This document shows, piece by piece, positions 1 to 6,233 of a DNA stretch of 22,577 bases. Below the pieces are notes generated by a model. The model saw only the letters and a program-made list of their open reading frames with translations. It was not told the origin of the DNA and made no database searches. The position numbers and the translations under genes are program-made. Within the stretch, counting starts at the first letter, position 1. Every line of letters begins with the position of its first letter. This stretch comes from a virus: IMG/VR virus record IMGVR_UViG_3300043410_000045, positions 1 through 22,577 of that record; one strand, given 5' to 3'.

Positions 1-33
1 GCTAACTCGACAGCAACAGTTATCTATGGCTAA
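1..33 (+). CDS. C-terminal end of an upstream gene (partial)
   Basis: Reading from base 1 gives ten sense codons (ANSTATVIYG) and then TAA at 31-33. The stop overlaps the start of the next gene by 8 bases, as is usual in this gene array. Another frame is also open from the left edge, so this is only a plausible end of an upstream virion gene. Nothing can be said about its product. Confidence 0.35.
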   Translation, partial: ANSTATVIYG

Positions 34-280
34 GACTCCGGCATGGCAGCGCAAGGAAGGGAAAAACCCGTCGGGCGGATTAAACGCCAAAGGACGGGCG
101 TCTTACAACGCAGCCAATCCGGGGAAGCCAGGTTTGAAAGCCCCTCAACCAGAAGGTGGTTCACGGAAGAAGTCATTCTGTGCTCGGATGGAGGGGCACA
201 AGAAGAAGAATACCAGCGCCAAAACAGCAAACGATCCAAATAGCCGTATCAACAAAGCATTGAGAAAATGGAAATGTTGA
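26..280 (+). CDS. Small basic phage protein (DUF6321-like)
   Basis: An 84-residue, strongly basic, Gly/Asn/Lys-rich protein with no predicted membrane segment. It opens with MAKTPAWQRKEGKNPSGGLN and later has a KKSFCARM segment and an NDPNSRINKALRKWKC end. From memory this pattern is a conserved small protein of many tailed phages, filed as a domain of unknown function (I believe DUF6321). Its function is not known. The Lys/Arg content and lack of hydrophobic stretches would suit nucleic-acid or virion-interior binding, but that is inference. The frame is open to the left edge, so a start upstream of the window is possible, but the MAKTPAWQRKEGK opening matches the family start I recall. It ends in a cysteine, like several neighbours, and overlaps the following nuclease gene by 13 bases. 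Confidence 0.8.
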   Translation: MAKTPAWQRKEGKNPSGGLNAKGRASYNAANPGKPGLKAPQPEGGSRKKSFCARMEGHKKKNTSAKTANDPNSRINKALRKWKC

Positions 281-681
281 CTTGTACAAAATGCAAAACA
301 GAAAAACCAGCGTCGGTTGAGTTTTTCCCTTTGCATAACAAGAAAAGAAACGGCTTAGATAGTTGGTGCAGAGAATGCAGGGCTACATATAGAAGTGGAA
401 TTAATCGTGGTAAGTTTAGGAATGTAATCTCAGATAAAGCTTTGAAAGAATTGAAAGCTAGTGTTACGCAATGCGTTATTTGTGGATCACAAGAAAAACT
501 TGTTGTTGACCATGATCACAAAACTGGGAATATTCGCGGGTTATTGTGCAATCATTGCAACCGTGGTTTAGGTCATTTTAGGGACGATCCCATGCTTTTG
601 GAGTTTGCAGCGCAGTATTTATATGCATCTTCAGGAAGTCCAAAATGGGATGAGTATTTGAAAGAGACGCAAAAATGCTAG
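268..681 (+). CDS. Endonuclease VII-like HNH (beta-beta-alpha-Me) nuclease
   Basis: A 137-residue protein. An N-terminal CxxC pair (C6, C9) and a second pair (C34, C37) look like a zinc ribbon. The C-terminal half carries the T4 endonuclease VII core: C69-x2-C72, then DHDH at 81-84, then GLLCNHCN (C94, C97, N98). In T4 endonuclease VII the equivalent Asp, His and Asn bind the catalytic metal and the four Cys bind zinc, and all are kept here, so it should be active. T4 endonuclease VII resolves branched DNA before packaging. Many free-standing phage relatives are instead site-specific or homing nucleases, and its lone position among virion genes fits that option too. It looks more A+T-rich by eye than its neighbours, which suggests separate acquisition. 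The start may be 268 or the in-frame ATG at 274; neither has a strong ribosome binding site. Confidence 0.85.
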   Translation: MEMLTCTKCKTEKPASVEFFPLHNKKRNGLDSWCRECRATYRSGINRGKFRNVISDKALKELKASVTQCVICGSQEKLVVDHDHKTGNIRGLLCNHCNRGLGHFRDDPMLLEFAAQYLYASSGSPKWDEYLKETQKC

Positions 682-917
682 ATATAAATGGGCTATGGAT
701 GACTGTATTAAGTCTATTCACCGGCCTTTTTGCTTATGTAGCGCATGAAAAGTTCAATGAACTAGCGCGTATCACGATCTTGTTGAACAAGACTCGTGAG
801 GAGATTGCCCGTGATAACGTCACTAATGCAGAGGTTGAGCGGATTACTGACCACATTGATCAGCGTTTTGACAAACTTGAAGCGCGTATTGATCAGCTTA
901 TTTCCCAAAAAGGATAA
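675..917 (+). CDS. Small single-span membrane protein with C-terminal coiled coil
   Basis: An 80-residue protein. Residues about 7-23 (LWMTVLSLFTGLFAYVA) form one hydrophobic span close to the N-terminus. The rest is polar and helical, with regular hydrophobic spacing over about residues 45-76 (VERITDHIDQRFDKLEARI), suggesting a coiled coil. The start ATG overlaps the stop of the nuclease gene (ATGCTAG), so translation is probably coupled. The shape fits a holin-accessory, spanin-like or virion-attached membrane protein, but the main lysis block lies 12 kb downstream, so a lysis role is uncertain. I do not recognise a named family. Confidence 0.75.
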   Translation: MLDINGLWMTVLSLFTGLFAYVAHEKFNELARITILLNKTREEIARDNVTNAEVERITDHIDQRFDKLEARIDQLISQKG

Positions 918-1646
918 ATGATGAAGCGCAAAGTCAAAAAATTTGCTAGTGCTGGAGCGGTTATTGAGGAGCGCTCAACAAAAAGCCCTAGCGTAGAAGC
1001 TGAAGAGTTAGCTAAAGGCCCATCAGACTATGCAACTATGGGTAAGCGCGCAGGCGCAACTTCTACATGGTCTGGCGCTCCCACCATTAAGGAAGAAACA
1101 ACTACTGAAACAGAAACAGAAACTCCAAAAGGCATTGCTTCTGGATACAAATCAAGCGAATCGAAATATGAGCGCGATGATAACGAAGTAAAGATGCCAG
1201 CAAAGAAAAAACAAGTTGTTAAAACTGAGACTAAACGTGCAAGTCAAAGTTTTCCAATTAAAGAAGAAACTCGTGGAAGCCAAGCTTTTCCTCTTCGTGG
1301 ATCAAGTGAAACTACATCATCATCTAGCGGAATGACTCGTGCTGGCACAGAAGCTCGTACACCAGATGTTATGGGCACAGCCAGAACACGCGCTGGAACT
1401 GTAGTTAAAGGTCGCGAGGAGCCAAGCAAAGAAGACGTTAACAAAGCTATGTCTTCGTTGTCTGAAAGAATAAGAAAGCAAGATCAAGAAAATACATTCA
1501 AGTTGACTCCTTCTAAAAGTCCTAACCGTAGCTACAAATCTGGCGGCAAAATTACAAAGATGGCGTCAGGCGGCAAAACATCCAGCGCATCATCGCGTGG
1601 TGATGGTATAGCCCAGCGCGGTAAAACACGCGGGAGAATGTGCTAA
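918..1646 (+). CDS. Disordered, low-complexity phage protein with C-terminal RGKT peptide
   Basis: A 242-residue protein rich in Ser, Thr, Lys, Glu and Gly with almost no hydrophobic core, so probably disordered. It has an acidic Thr/Glu run (ETTTETETETP), basic stretches, and internal near-repeats: QSFPIKEETRGS / QAFPLRGSSE and MTRAGTEARTPD / TARTRAGTV. The last 35 residues hold two GGK turns followed by SSASSRGDGIAQRGKTRG and a terminal Met-Cys. The same peptide closes the next two genes, which implies a shared role for these tails. The function is unknown. The start is ATG 918 or the adjacent ATG 921; AGGA at 911-914 gives better spacing for 921. The stop overlaps the next start (TAATG at 1644-1648). 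Confidence 0.7.
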   Translation: MMKRKVKKFASAGAVIEERSTKSPSVEAEELAKGPSDYATMGKRAGATSTWSGAPTIKEETTTETETETPKGIASGYKSSESKYERDDNEVKMPAKKKQVVKTETKRASQSFPIKEETRGSQAFPLRGSSETTSSSSGMTRAGTEARTPDVMGTARTRAGTVVKGREEPSKEDVNKAMSSLSERIRKQDQENTFKLTPSKSPNRSYKSGGKITKMASGGKTSSASSRGDGIAQRGKTRGRMC

Positions 1647-1903
1647 TGGCTAAAACTAAATACGCAGACGGCGGCCCAGTCCAAGGGCAAGTTCAACAGC
1701 CTACATATCCTTTCTACGGCAATCAGCCTCAAGCTGGCGGTCAGAATGGTGGCACGAATCAAACATTCAATATTCAACCGCAGGCTAGCGCAGACATGAG
1801 TCAGCAGCCTCAACAGCAACAAGGATTCAAAAAAGGCGGCAAGGTATCGTCAGCTTCTAAACGTGCAGATGGTTGCGCTATAAGAGGTAAGACTCGTGCC
1901 TAG
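1646..1903 (+). CDS. Small Gln/Gly-rich phage protein with C-terminal RGKT peptide
   Basis: An 85-residue protein beginning MAKTKYADGGPVQ. The middle is low complexity, with runs of Gln, Asn, Gly and Pro, and is probably disordered. The C-terminus is KKGGKVSSASKRADGCAIRGKTRA, split as a GGK turn, an SSASKRADG stretch and an AIRGKT end. It is nearly the same peptide as the end of the preceding protein. The KYADGG start resembles DGG turns in the 1140-residue protein near the right end of the window. I chose ATG 1646 rather than the GTG at 1640 because it forms the TAATG overlap with the previous stop and gives the familiar MAK opening. The function is unknown. Confidence 0.7.
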   Translation: MAKTKYADGGPVQGQVQQPTYPFYGNQPQAGGQNGGTNQTFNIQPQASADMSQQPQQQQGFKKGGKVSSASKRADGCAIRGKTRA

Positions 1904-2339
1904 CGTAAGTAAAAAGCAGCACAACTTTATGGAGGCTATTGCCCACAGTCCCTCCTTTGCTAAAAAAGTTGGAGTTAAACAATCTGTGGGTAAAGAGTTC
2001 GCTGCGGCGGATAAAGGTAAAAAATTTAAGGAGGGTGGTATGGCTGAGTCAAAGAAGATGGTTAAGAAAGAAGTAGAGTTCATGAAATCAAAGGGTGCTC
2101 CTAAATCCATGGTTAAACATGAGATGGGTGAAATGTCTGCTATGAAAAAAGGCGGCGTTGCCAAGTATGCTAAAGGCGGCATCATTGCTTCCAAGATGGG
2201 TGCAGTTAAGACTGCTGCTCCTAGCCGTGATGGCGTTGCACAGCGTGGCAAAACCAAAGGCAAGAACTTAGGTGACTCCGGCAAGACCGTTGGCATCATG
2301 AGTGGTGCTAAAGGTATGCGCAAGGGCGGTAAGTGCTGA
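1896..2339 (+). CDS. Basic phage protein, two-part (SKKQHNFM head, KGG/RGKT tail)
   Basis: A 147-residue basic protein. Residues 1-45 (PSVSKKQHNFMEAIAHSP, then VGVKQSVGKEFAAADKGKKF) match a small phage family I recall, which starts MPxxSKKQHNFM. Residues 49-99 (AESKKMVKKEVEFMKSKGAP, then KSMVKHEMGE) look like a second small family that I recall as often stand-alone. The last third holds AKGGI, then SRDGVAQRGKTKGK, the peptide shared with the two preceding genes, and ends MRKGGKC. The start is GTG 1896, with AGAGG just upstream (1884-1888). The ATG at 1929 would remove the conserved head. It overlaps the previous gene by 8 bases. The function is unknown; it is probably a minor virion or DNA-associated protein. 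Confidence 0.75.
   Translation: MPSVSKKQHNFMEAIAHSPSFAKKVGVKQSVGKEFAAADKGKKFKEGGMAESKKMVKKEVEFMKSKGAPKSMVKHEMGEMSAMKKGGVAKYAKGGIIASKMGAVKTAAPSRDGVAQRGKTKGKNLGDSGKTVGIMSGAKGMRKGGKC
2028..2042 (+). promoter_or_regulatory. Strong internal ribosome binding site and start
   Basis: AAGGAGGG at 2028-2035 lies 4 bases before an in-frame ATG at 2040, inside the 1896-2339 gene. Starting here would give a 99-residue protein opening MAESKKMVKKEVEF, a natural-looking N-terminus for this family. It could make two products from one gene, or mark an ancestral gene fusion. The bases also encode KEGG, so a coincidence with coding is possible. Confidence 0.5.
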
Positions 2340-2340
2340 T

Positions 2341-2607
2341 ATGAGGCCATCACGCGGCATGGGTGACATCAACCCATCTAAGATGCCCAAGGGCGCTAAG
2401 AAAGCCCGCAGGGATGATACTGACTTTACCCAGTATAAAAAGGGTGGGAAAGTAAAACCTGTGTGGGATAAGCCGCGTCCTAAAGAATTGGGTAAGCCTT
2501 CTGTACTCACTGCCACTAGAAAGGCTGCGGCGAAAGCCAGAGCTAAGGCGGCAGGCAGACCTTGGCCTAATTTGATAGATAACATGTGGGCAGCAAGGGG
2601 AAAGTGA
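2341..2607 (+). CDS. Small basic phage protein (MRPSRGMGDINPSKMP family)
   Basis: An 88-residue basic protein starting MRPSRGMGDINPSKMPK, followed by RRDDTDFTQYKKGGKV and an Ala/Lys-rich tail (AAAKARAKAAGR). I recall this N-terminus from many uncultured phages, always as a hypothetical protein. It shares the KGGK turn with its neighbours but lacks the RGKT end. The start is ATG 2341, one base after the previous stop. An upstream GTG at 2302 would add 13 residues lying inside the preceding gene and is less likely. The stop overlaps the next start (TGATG at 2605-2609). The function is unknown. Confidence 0.72.
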   Translation: MRPSRGMGDINPSKMPKGAKKARRDDTDFTQYKKGGKVKPVWDKPRPKELGKPSVLTATRKAAAKARAKAAGRPWPNLIDNMWAARGK

Positions 2608-2786
2608 TGGCAGAGAAATGGATACAAAAGGCAATATCCAAAAAAGGTGCTCTTCGTGCTCAGCTTGGCGTAAAAGAAGGGAAGACCATCCCGGCAAAGA
2701 AACTCGCTGCCGCTGCAAAGAAACCAGGAAAGATAGGCCAACGAGCAAGGCTCGCTGAAACTTTAGGTAAATTACGGAAAAAGTAA
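2607..2786 (+). CDS. Small basic phage protein (MAEKWIQKAI family)
   Basis: A 59-residue, very basic protein (MAEKWIQKAISKKGAL, then a conserved-looking KIGQRARLAETLGKLRKK end). I recall close relatives, with both ends conserved, in many aquatic phage genomes, with no assigned function. It is predicted to be helical and lacks a membrane segment. I chose ATG 2607 over GTG 2586 because it overlaps the previous stop as TGATG and has AGGGG (2596-2600) seven bases upstream. It ends directly before the connector-like gene, so it may be co-expressed with head completion proteins. Confidence 0.75.
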   Translation: MAEKWIQKAISKKGALRAQLGVKEGKTIPAKKLAAAAKKPGKIGQRARLAETLGKLRKK

Positions 2787-3527
2787 ATGCCATATACAAC
2801 CAGTACAACTAGCTTTAACCCAACTCTAAACGATATCATCGAAGAAAGTTTTGAGCGTTGCGGTTTAGAGTTGCGCACTGGCTATGACTTCCGCACAGCG
2901 CGCCGCAGTCTCAATCTGTTGCTGACAGAGTGGGCTAATCGCGGCATCAACTTGTGGACTATTGATACTGGCACTATTCCTTTGATCCAAGGGGTAAATA
3001 CGTATGACCTTCCTGACGATACTGTTGATCTTATTGAGCATGTTATTCGTAATTACCCTGGCTCCCAAGCAAACCAGATCGATATCAATATCAACCGAAT
3101 AAGCGTATCTACGTATTCGACTATCCCTAATAAGCTGACACAGGGACGCCCGATTCAGGTGTGGGTAAACCGCCGCTCGGGGCAGACAACGGATGCAGTA
3201 GGTGCTACGCCGCAGGTTCCGCAGTTTACTGTATGGCCTACGCCAGATCAGGGAACGGCAGAAGCTCCGTACTATTACTTTGTGTACTGGCGTTTACGCC
3301 GAATGGTGGATGCTGGTAACGGTGTGAATGTGGAAGATATTCCATTCCGTTTCCAAGAGGCGCTGATATGTGGCTTGGCTTACAGGCTGGCTATGAAGCT
3401 GCCTGGCGGCTTGGAGCGCATACAGTTGCTGAAGGCTCAGTACGATGAGTCGTGGGAAATGGCGGCAGGAGAAGACCGCGAGAAAGCTCCAGATCGACTG
3501 GTGCCTCGCATGATTACTTACAGGTGA
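2787..3527 (+). CDS. Head-tail connector / tail-adaptor-like protein
   Basis: A 246-residue protein. The N-terminal part (LNDIIEESFERCGLE, then FRTARRSLNLLLTEWANRGI) is a helical pair followed by NLWTIDTGTIPLIQGVNTYDLP and mixed beta structure. This pattern (helices, W..rGi.LW, then a beta-rich part with TYDLP) is, in my memory, that of short-tailed phage connector proteins, the P22 gp4 / T7 tail-tubular-A-like group that sits under the portal and closes the filled head. The length fits. It starts directly after the previous stop and is followed at 3531 by a zinc-ribbon protein. The second adaptor-like gene at 4360 supports a head-tail joining module. The exact subfamily is not certain, and a structural prediction would separate the gp4 type from the gp11 type. 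Confidence 0.65.
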   Translation: MPYTTSTTSFNPTLNDIIEESFERCGLELRTGYDFRTARRSLNLLLTEWANRGINLWTIDTGTIPLIQGVNTYDLPDDTVDLIEHVIRNYPGSQANQIDININRISVSTYSTIPNKLTQGRPIQVWVNRRSGQTTDAVGATPQVPQFTVWPTPDQGTAEAPYYYFVYWRLRRMVDAGNGVNVEDIPFRFQEALICGLAYRLAMKLPGGLERIQLLKAQYDESWEMAAGEDREKAPDRLVPRMITYR

Positions 3528-3530
3528 TGT

Positions 3531-3953
3531 ATGCCAAGTAAGTATACGAGTGGTAAGAAGGCTATTGCGGAATGTGACCGCTGTGGATTTCGATACCTGC
3601 TGAAAGAATTAAAGAAGCTGACGATCAAGACAAAGAACGTCAACATCAAGGTTTGCAAGACATGTTGGGAACCGGATCAGCCGCAGTTAAGTCTTGGTCT
3701 GTACCCCGTTTCAGACCCTCAGGCAGTGCGTGATCCACGGCCTGACAAGTCTTACTGGCAGTCTGGTTTTACTGGTTTACAGACGGACATACAAGCTGGG
3801 CCGTTAGTAACTGAGGATGGATATCCTAGTGGTGGTAGCAGGATAATTCAGTGGGGCTGGAATCCAGTAGGCGGTGCAAGAGGTATAGACGATGGACTGA
3901 CACCAAACAACTTGGTAGCTAGTACGTCAGTTTCAAACGTAACCATAAACTAG
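3531..3953 (+). CDS. Zinc-ribbon virion-associated protein
   Basis: A 140-residue protein. Residues 1-50 hold C15-x2-C18 (CDRCGF) and C42-x2-C45 (CKTCWE), a four-cysteine zinc ribbon. The rest is Gly/Pro/Asp-rich without cysteine: DPQAVRDPRPDKSYWQSG, then SRIIQWGWNPVGG and DDGLTPNNLVAS. I recall this whole arrangement as a conserved gene in short-tailed aquatic phages next to head-tail connectors, without a named function. A small structural or assembly role at the head-tail joint is inferred from the position only. A good ribosome binding site, AGGTGA (3522-3527), precedes the start and overlaps the previous stop. Confidence 0.7.
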   Translation: MPSKYTSGKKAIAECDRCGFRYLLKELKKLTIKTKNVNIKVCKTCWEPDQPQLSLGLYPVSDPQAVRDPRPDKSYWQSGFTGLQTDIQAGPLVTEDGYPSGGSRIIQWGWNPVGGARGIDDGLTPNNLVASTSVSNVTIN

Positions 3954-3962
3954 GAGCACAAG

Positions 3963-4127
3963 ATGGACACAAAGCAAGTTAAGCAGATCGCTGACAAGGA
4001 AGTGCGAGCGCACGAAAAGCGTATGCATAAGATGGCAAAAGGTGGCGTTACTACCGATTCCATGAAAAAATACGGTCGCAATATTGCTCGCGTTATGAAT
4101 CAGAAATCCAACGGAAGAGGTCGATAA
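3963..4127 (+). CDS. Very small basic phage protein with KGG motif
   Basis: A 54-residue protein (MDTKQVKQIADKEVRAHEKR at the N-terminus, then MAKGGVTTDSMKKYGRN and a SNGRGR end). AGGAG (3953-3957) lies at a good distance upstream of ATG 3963. The stop overlaps the next start as TAATG (4125-4129). I recall a phage family with the same VKSHEKRMH...KYGRN.AR..NQ pattern, of unknown function. The AKGGV turn links it to the other small basic proteins of this genome. Confidence 0.72.
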   Translation: MDTKQVKQIADKEVRAHEKRMHKMAKGGVTTDSMKKYGRNIARVMNQKSNGRGR

Positions 4128-4360
4128 TGGCTAAGAACAATCTACCTGCTGAGAAGTATGCCAAGCCGCATACCATGAGCGGCAAGGAAGTAAAGGGCGA
4201 GCTGCCCTATACCCCTGGCGCCAAGGTAATGGATGACATTAACATCTCCGTTGCTGGTTTGAGCAAGGGCAACTACAAAGAGACAAAGACTGACGGCATC
4301 AAGATGCGTGGTGCTGGTGCAGCTACTAAAGGCACGATGTGCCGTGGGCCGATGGCATAA
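4127..4360 (+). CDS. Small basic phage protein (RGAGAATKG tail)
   Basis: A 77-residue protein with a PAEKYAKPHTMSGKE opening and a C-terminus ending KMRGAGAATKGTMCRGPMA. The tail is another glycine- and basic-rich short peptide, resembling but not identical to the RGKT peptide of the genes at 918-2339. It is probably disordered, with no hydrophobic segment. The start overlaps the previous stop, and its own stop overlaps the next start (TAATG at 4358-4362), so it is coupled to the adaptor gene. AGAGG lies upstream at 4116-4120. The function is unknown. Confidence 0.7.
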   Translation: MAKNNLPAEKYAKPHTMSGKEVKGELPYTPGAKVMDDINISVAGLSKGNYKETKTDGIKMRGAGAATKGTMCRGPMA

Positions 4361-5037
4361 TGACTTACACCGAGTTATACAACGCGATTCTCTCTTACAC
4401 AGAGAACTACTCGCAAGAGTTTATAGATTCTGTCCCGACGTTTGTTCGGCAGACGGAGACTCGCGTCTATAACGCTGTGCAGATTCCTTCATTGCGTAGG
4501 AATCAAACTGGTACGTTGACCGCTAGCAATAAGTATCTGTCGGCTCCTGGTGACTTTCTTTCTGTGTACTCAATGGCAGTGATCCAGAACTATCAGTCAT
4601 CTAACGAAACCTACACGTACTTGCTGAACAAAGATGTGAACTACATTCGTGAGGCATATCCAACGCCGAACGATACTGGATTACCAGCGTACTACGCCAT
4701 CTTTGGCCCATCTGTAAGTAGCAACGTAACTACCAACGAGCTGACATTTATTCTTGGCCCAACGCCCAATTCTGCATATACGGTAGAGCTGCATTACTAC
4801 TACTACCCAACATCTATTGTGGATGCTGGCACGAGCTGGCTAGGAGACAACTATGATCCAGTGCTGTTGTATGGCTCCTTGCGCGAGGCTTACCTGTACA
4901 TGAAGGGTGAGCAGGATTTGATTGCCAATGTAGAAGCAAAGTACAACGAGGCTGTGGGTGAGTTGAAACGTCTGGGTGATGGACTTGAGCGTCAGGATGC
5001 ATACCGTAGCGGTCAGGTTAGGGTGAAAGTAACATGA
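4360..5037 (+). CDS. Phage adaptor (head-tail connector) protein, SU10-adaptor-like
   Basis: A 225-residue protein. The N-terminal part is helical (TYTELYNAILSYTENYSQEF, then TFVRQTETRVYNAVQIPSLR), followed by a beta-rich middle (KYLSAPGDFLSVYSMAV, ELTFILGPTP, YTVELHYYYYP) and a helical end (LYGSLREAYLYMKGEQDL, then RLGDGLERQDAYRSGQ). I recall this order as a phage adaptor family that includes the SU10 adaptor, which docks onto the portal. The start is ATG 4360, overlapping the previous stop; a GTG at 4339 would add seven residues lying inside the preceding gene. The end overlaps the next gene (ATGA, 5034-5037). With the 2787 protein it would form the portal-to-tail joint. Confidence 0.75.
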   Translation: MTYTELYNAILSYTENYSQEFIDSVPTFVRQTETRVYNAVQIPSLRRNQTGTLTASNKYLSAPGDFLSVYSMAVIQNYQSSNETYTYLLNKDVNYIREAYPTPNDTGLPAYYAIFGPSVSSNVTTNELTFILGPTPNSAYTVELHYYYYPTSIVDAGTSWLGDNYDPVLLYGSLREAYLYMKGEQDLIANVEAKYNEAVGELKRLGDGLERQDAYRSGQVRVKVT

Positions 5038-5456
5038 CGATTTACCAAGGACTGACTACTAGCTTCAAGGTGGACATGTTAAATGGCACCCAGAATGTAG
5101 CGTCTGATACATTGAAGATGTCGCTGTATACGGCGTATGCCACGTTAGATCAGGATACGACGGCGTACACAGCAGACAATGAGATTAGTGGTACTGGCTA
5201 CACTGCGGGCGGTCAAACGCTGTCTAATGTGACGATCAGGAGTGGTAGTAACACCGTGTATGTGAGCTTTGATAATGTTGTTTGGGATCCAGCTCAGTTC
5301 ACTACTAGGGGTGCGTTGATTTACAACTCAACGAAATCGAACGCCTCGATAGCAGTATTGGACTTTGGGTCTGACAAGATTCAGACTGGCAACAACACAT
5401 TTACAGTAAATTTGCCGCCTGACACAGAGTCCAGTGCGCTAATTCGTATAACGTAA
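5034..5456 (+). CDS. Beta-rich virion protein, unassigned
   Basis: A 140-residue protein, predicted mostly beta strand, with alternating hydrophobic residues (TLKMSLYTAYATL, NTVYVSFDNVVW, ASIAVLDFGSD). The pattern of T.SFKVDMLNG, LKMSLYTA, EISGTGYTAGGQTLSN is one I recall from phage virion proteins near tail genes, of unassigned role. It has no signal peptide or membrane segment. It is coupled to the adaptor gene by an ATGA overlap. The position between connectors and fibre genes suggests a head decoration or tail accessory role. This is inference only. Confidence 0.7.
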   Translation: MTIYQGLTTSFKVDMLNGTQNVASDTLKMSLYTAYATLDQDTTAYTADNEISGTGYTAGGQTLSNVTIRSGSNTVYVSFDNVVWDPAQFTTRGALIYNSTKSNASIAVLDFGSDKIQTGNNTFTVNLPPDTESSALIRIT

Positions 5457-5465
5457 GGAGCAATC

Positions 5466-6041
5466 ATGTCTACTGAAAAATCCAAGTCAAGCGAGCAGAT
5501 CTCGGGTGATGTGGTACGCAAAGAAGGTTTTGTTGAGGGTCTATCGTCCGGCGGTGTATTTACTGTCACCTGCTACGACAAAGACGGTCACGAGAAGTGG
5601 GTAGATATCGCCCCTAATCTGGTGGTGAATACTGGCCTGCAAGCTATGAATACCCAGTTCTTTACAGGTTCTGCTTACACGGCAGCTTGGTATATTGGTC
5701 TGGTAAATGGCACATCGGCATCGACTACATTCTCTGGTGGCGACACATTGGCTACTCATGCTGGCTGGACTGAGAACAGTGGCTATAGTGGAAGCCGTAA
5801 AGCAGCTTCATTTGGTACAGCTACTTTGAATGATCCATCAAACATTAACAACTCGTCATCTGCTGCTTCGTTTACCATGACAGCTAATGCAACGATTGCT
5901 GGAGCGTTTTTGACGAATGTGGCGTCTGGCACCACAGGGTTGTTATTTTCGGCAGCAGACTTCCAGTCGCCTGGTGATCGTACTGTGGTGAGCGGTGACG
6001 TTCTGAACATCACATATTCTTTCAACCTTGACGCTGTTTAA
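5466..6041 (+). CDS. Beta-rich virion structural protein
   Basis: A 191-residue protein. After a polar N-terminal 30 residues comes GVFTVTCYDKDGHEKWVDIA and NLVVNTGLQAMNTQFFTG, then AAWYIGLVNG and repeated beta segments ending LNITYSFNLDAV. This order (a polypeptide strand with C.D.dG..KW.D...NLVVN.GL, then WYIGL) is common in phage virion proteins in my memory, often annotated only as structural. It would be a head or tail surface protein. A strong ribosome binding site, AAGGAG (5456-5461), lies upstream of ATG 5466. The function is not established. Confidence 0.75.
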   Translation: MSTEKSKSSEQISGDVVRKEGFVEGLSSGGVFTVTCYDKDGHEKWVDIAPNLVVNTGLQAMNTQFFTGSAYTAAWYIGLVNGTSASTTFSGGDTLATHAGWTENSGYSGSRKAASFGTATLNDPSNINNSSSAASFTMTANATIAGAFLTNVASGTTGLLFSAADFQSPGDRTVVSGDVLNITYSFNLDAV

Positions 6042-6053
6042 TAGGGGATAAGC

Positions 6054-6230
6054 ATGGCAACATTTAAGAAGGGTGATGTAGTCAAGGTTAAGGCTGTGAC
6101 TCCAGAAGGCCCAATTACTAAGATGCGCATGGACGAAGACGGCACGATCTACTATTTAGTAGCGTGGACGGTTGACGGCATGGATCATGAGCGTTGGTTT
6201 ACGGAAGATCAGATTGTTGCTGCGGGGTAA
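6054..6230 (+). CDS. Small SH3-like (DUF2158/YodC-like) protein
   Basis: A 58-residue protein with a compact beta pattern: TFKKGDVVKVKAVTPEGP, then DGTIYYLVAWTVDG and ERWFTEDQIVAAG. The GDVVkvKa...W...WF.ed.i pattern is that of small SH3-like barrels such as the YodC/DUF2158 group. Relatives occur in many phages with no proven role. AGGGG (6043-6047) gives a good ribosome binding site. The assignment to DUF2158 is by pattern only. Confidence 0.72.
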   Translation: MATFKKGDVVKVKAVTPEGPITKMRMDEDGTIYYLVAWTVDGMDHERWFTEDQIVAAG

Positions 6231-6233
6231 TGT

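Noticed and set aside
2640-2646. Another AAAAAAG heptamer as a frameshift site
   Set aside because: Here the frame reads AAA AAA GGT, the wrong phase for -1 tandem slippage, and no useful downstream frame is joined.
1850-2808. Long minus-strand open frames over the small basic genes
   Set aside because: They oppose well-supported overlapping plus-strand genes, have no ribosome binding site, and their composition reflects the antisense of Lys/Gly codons.
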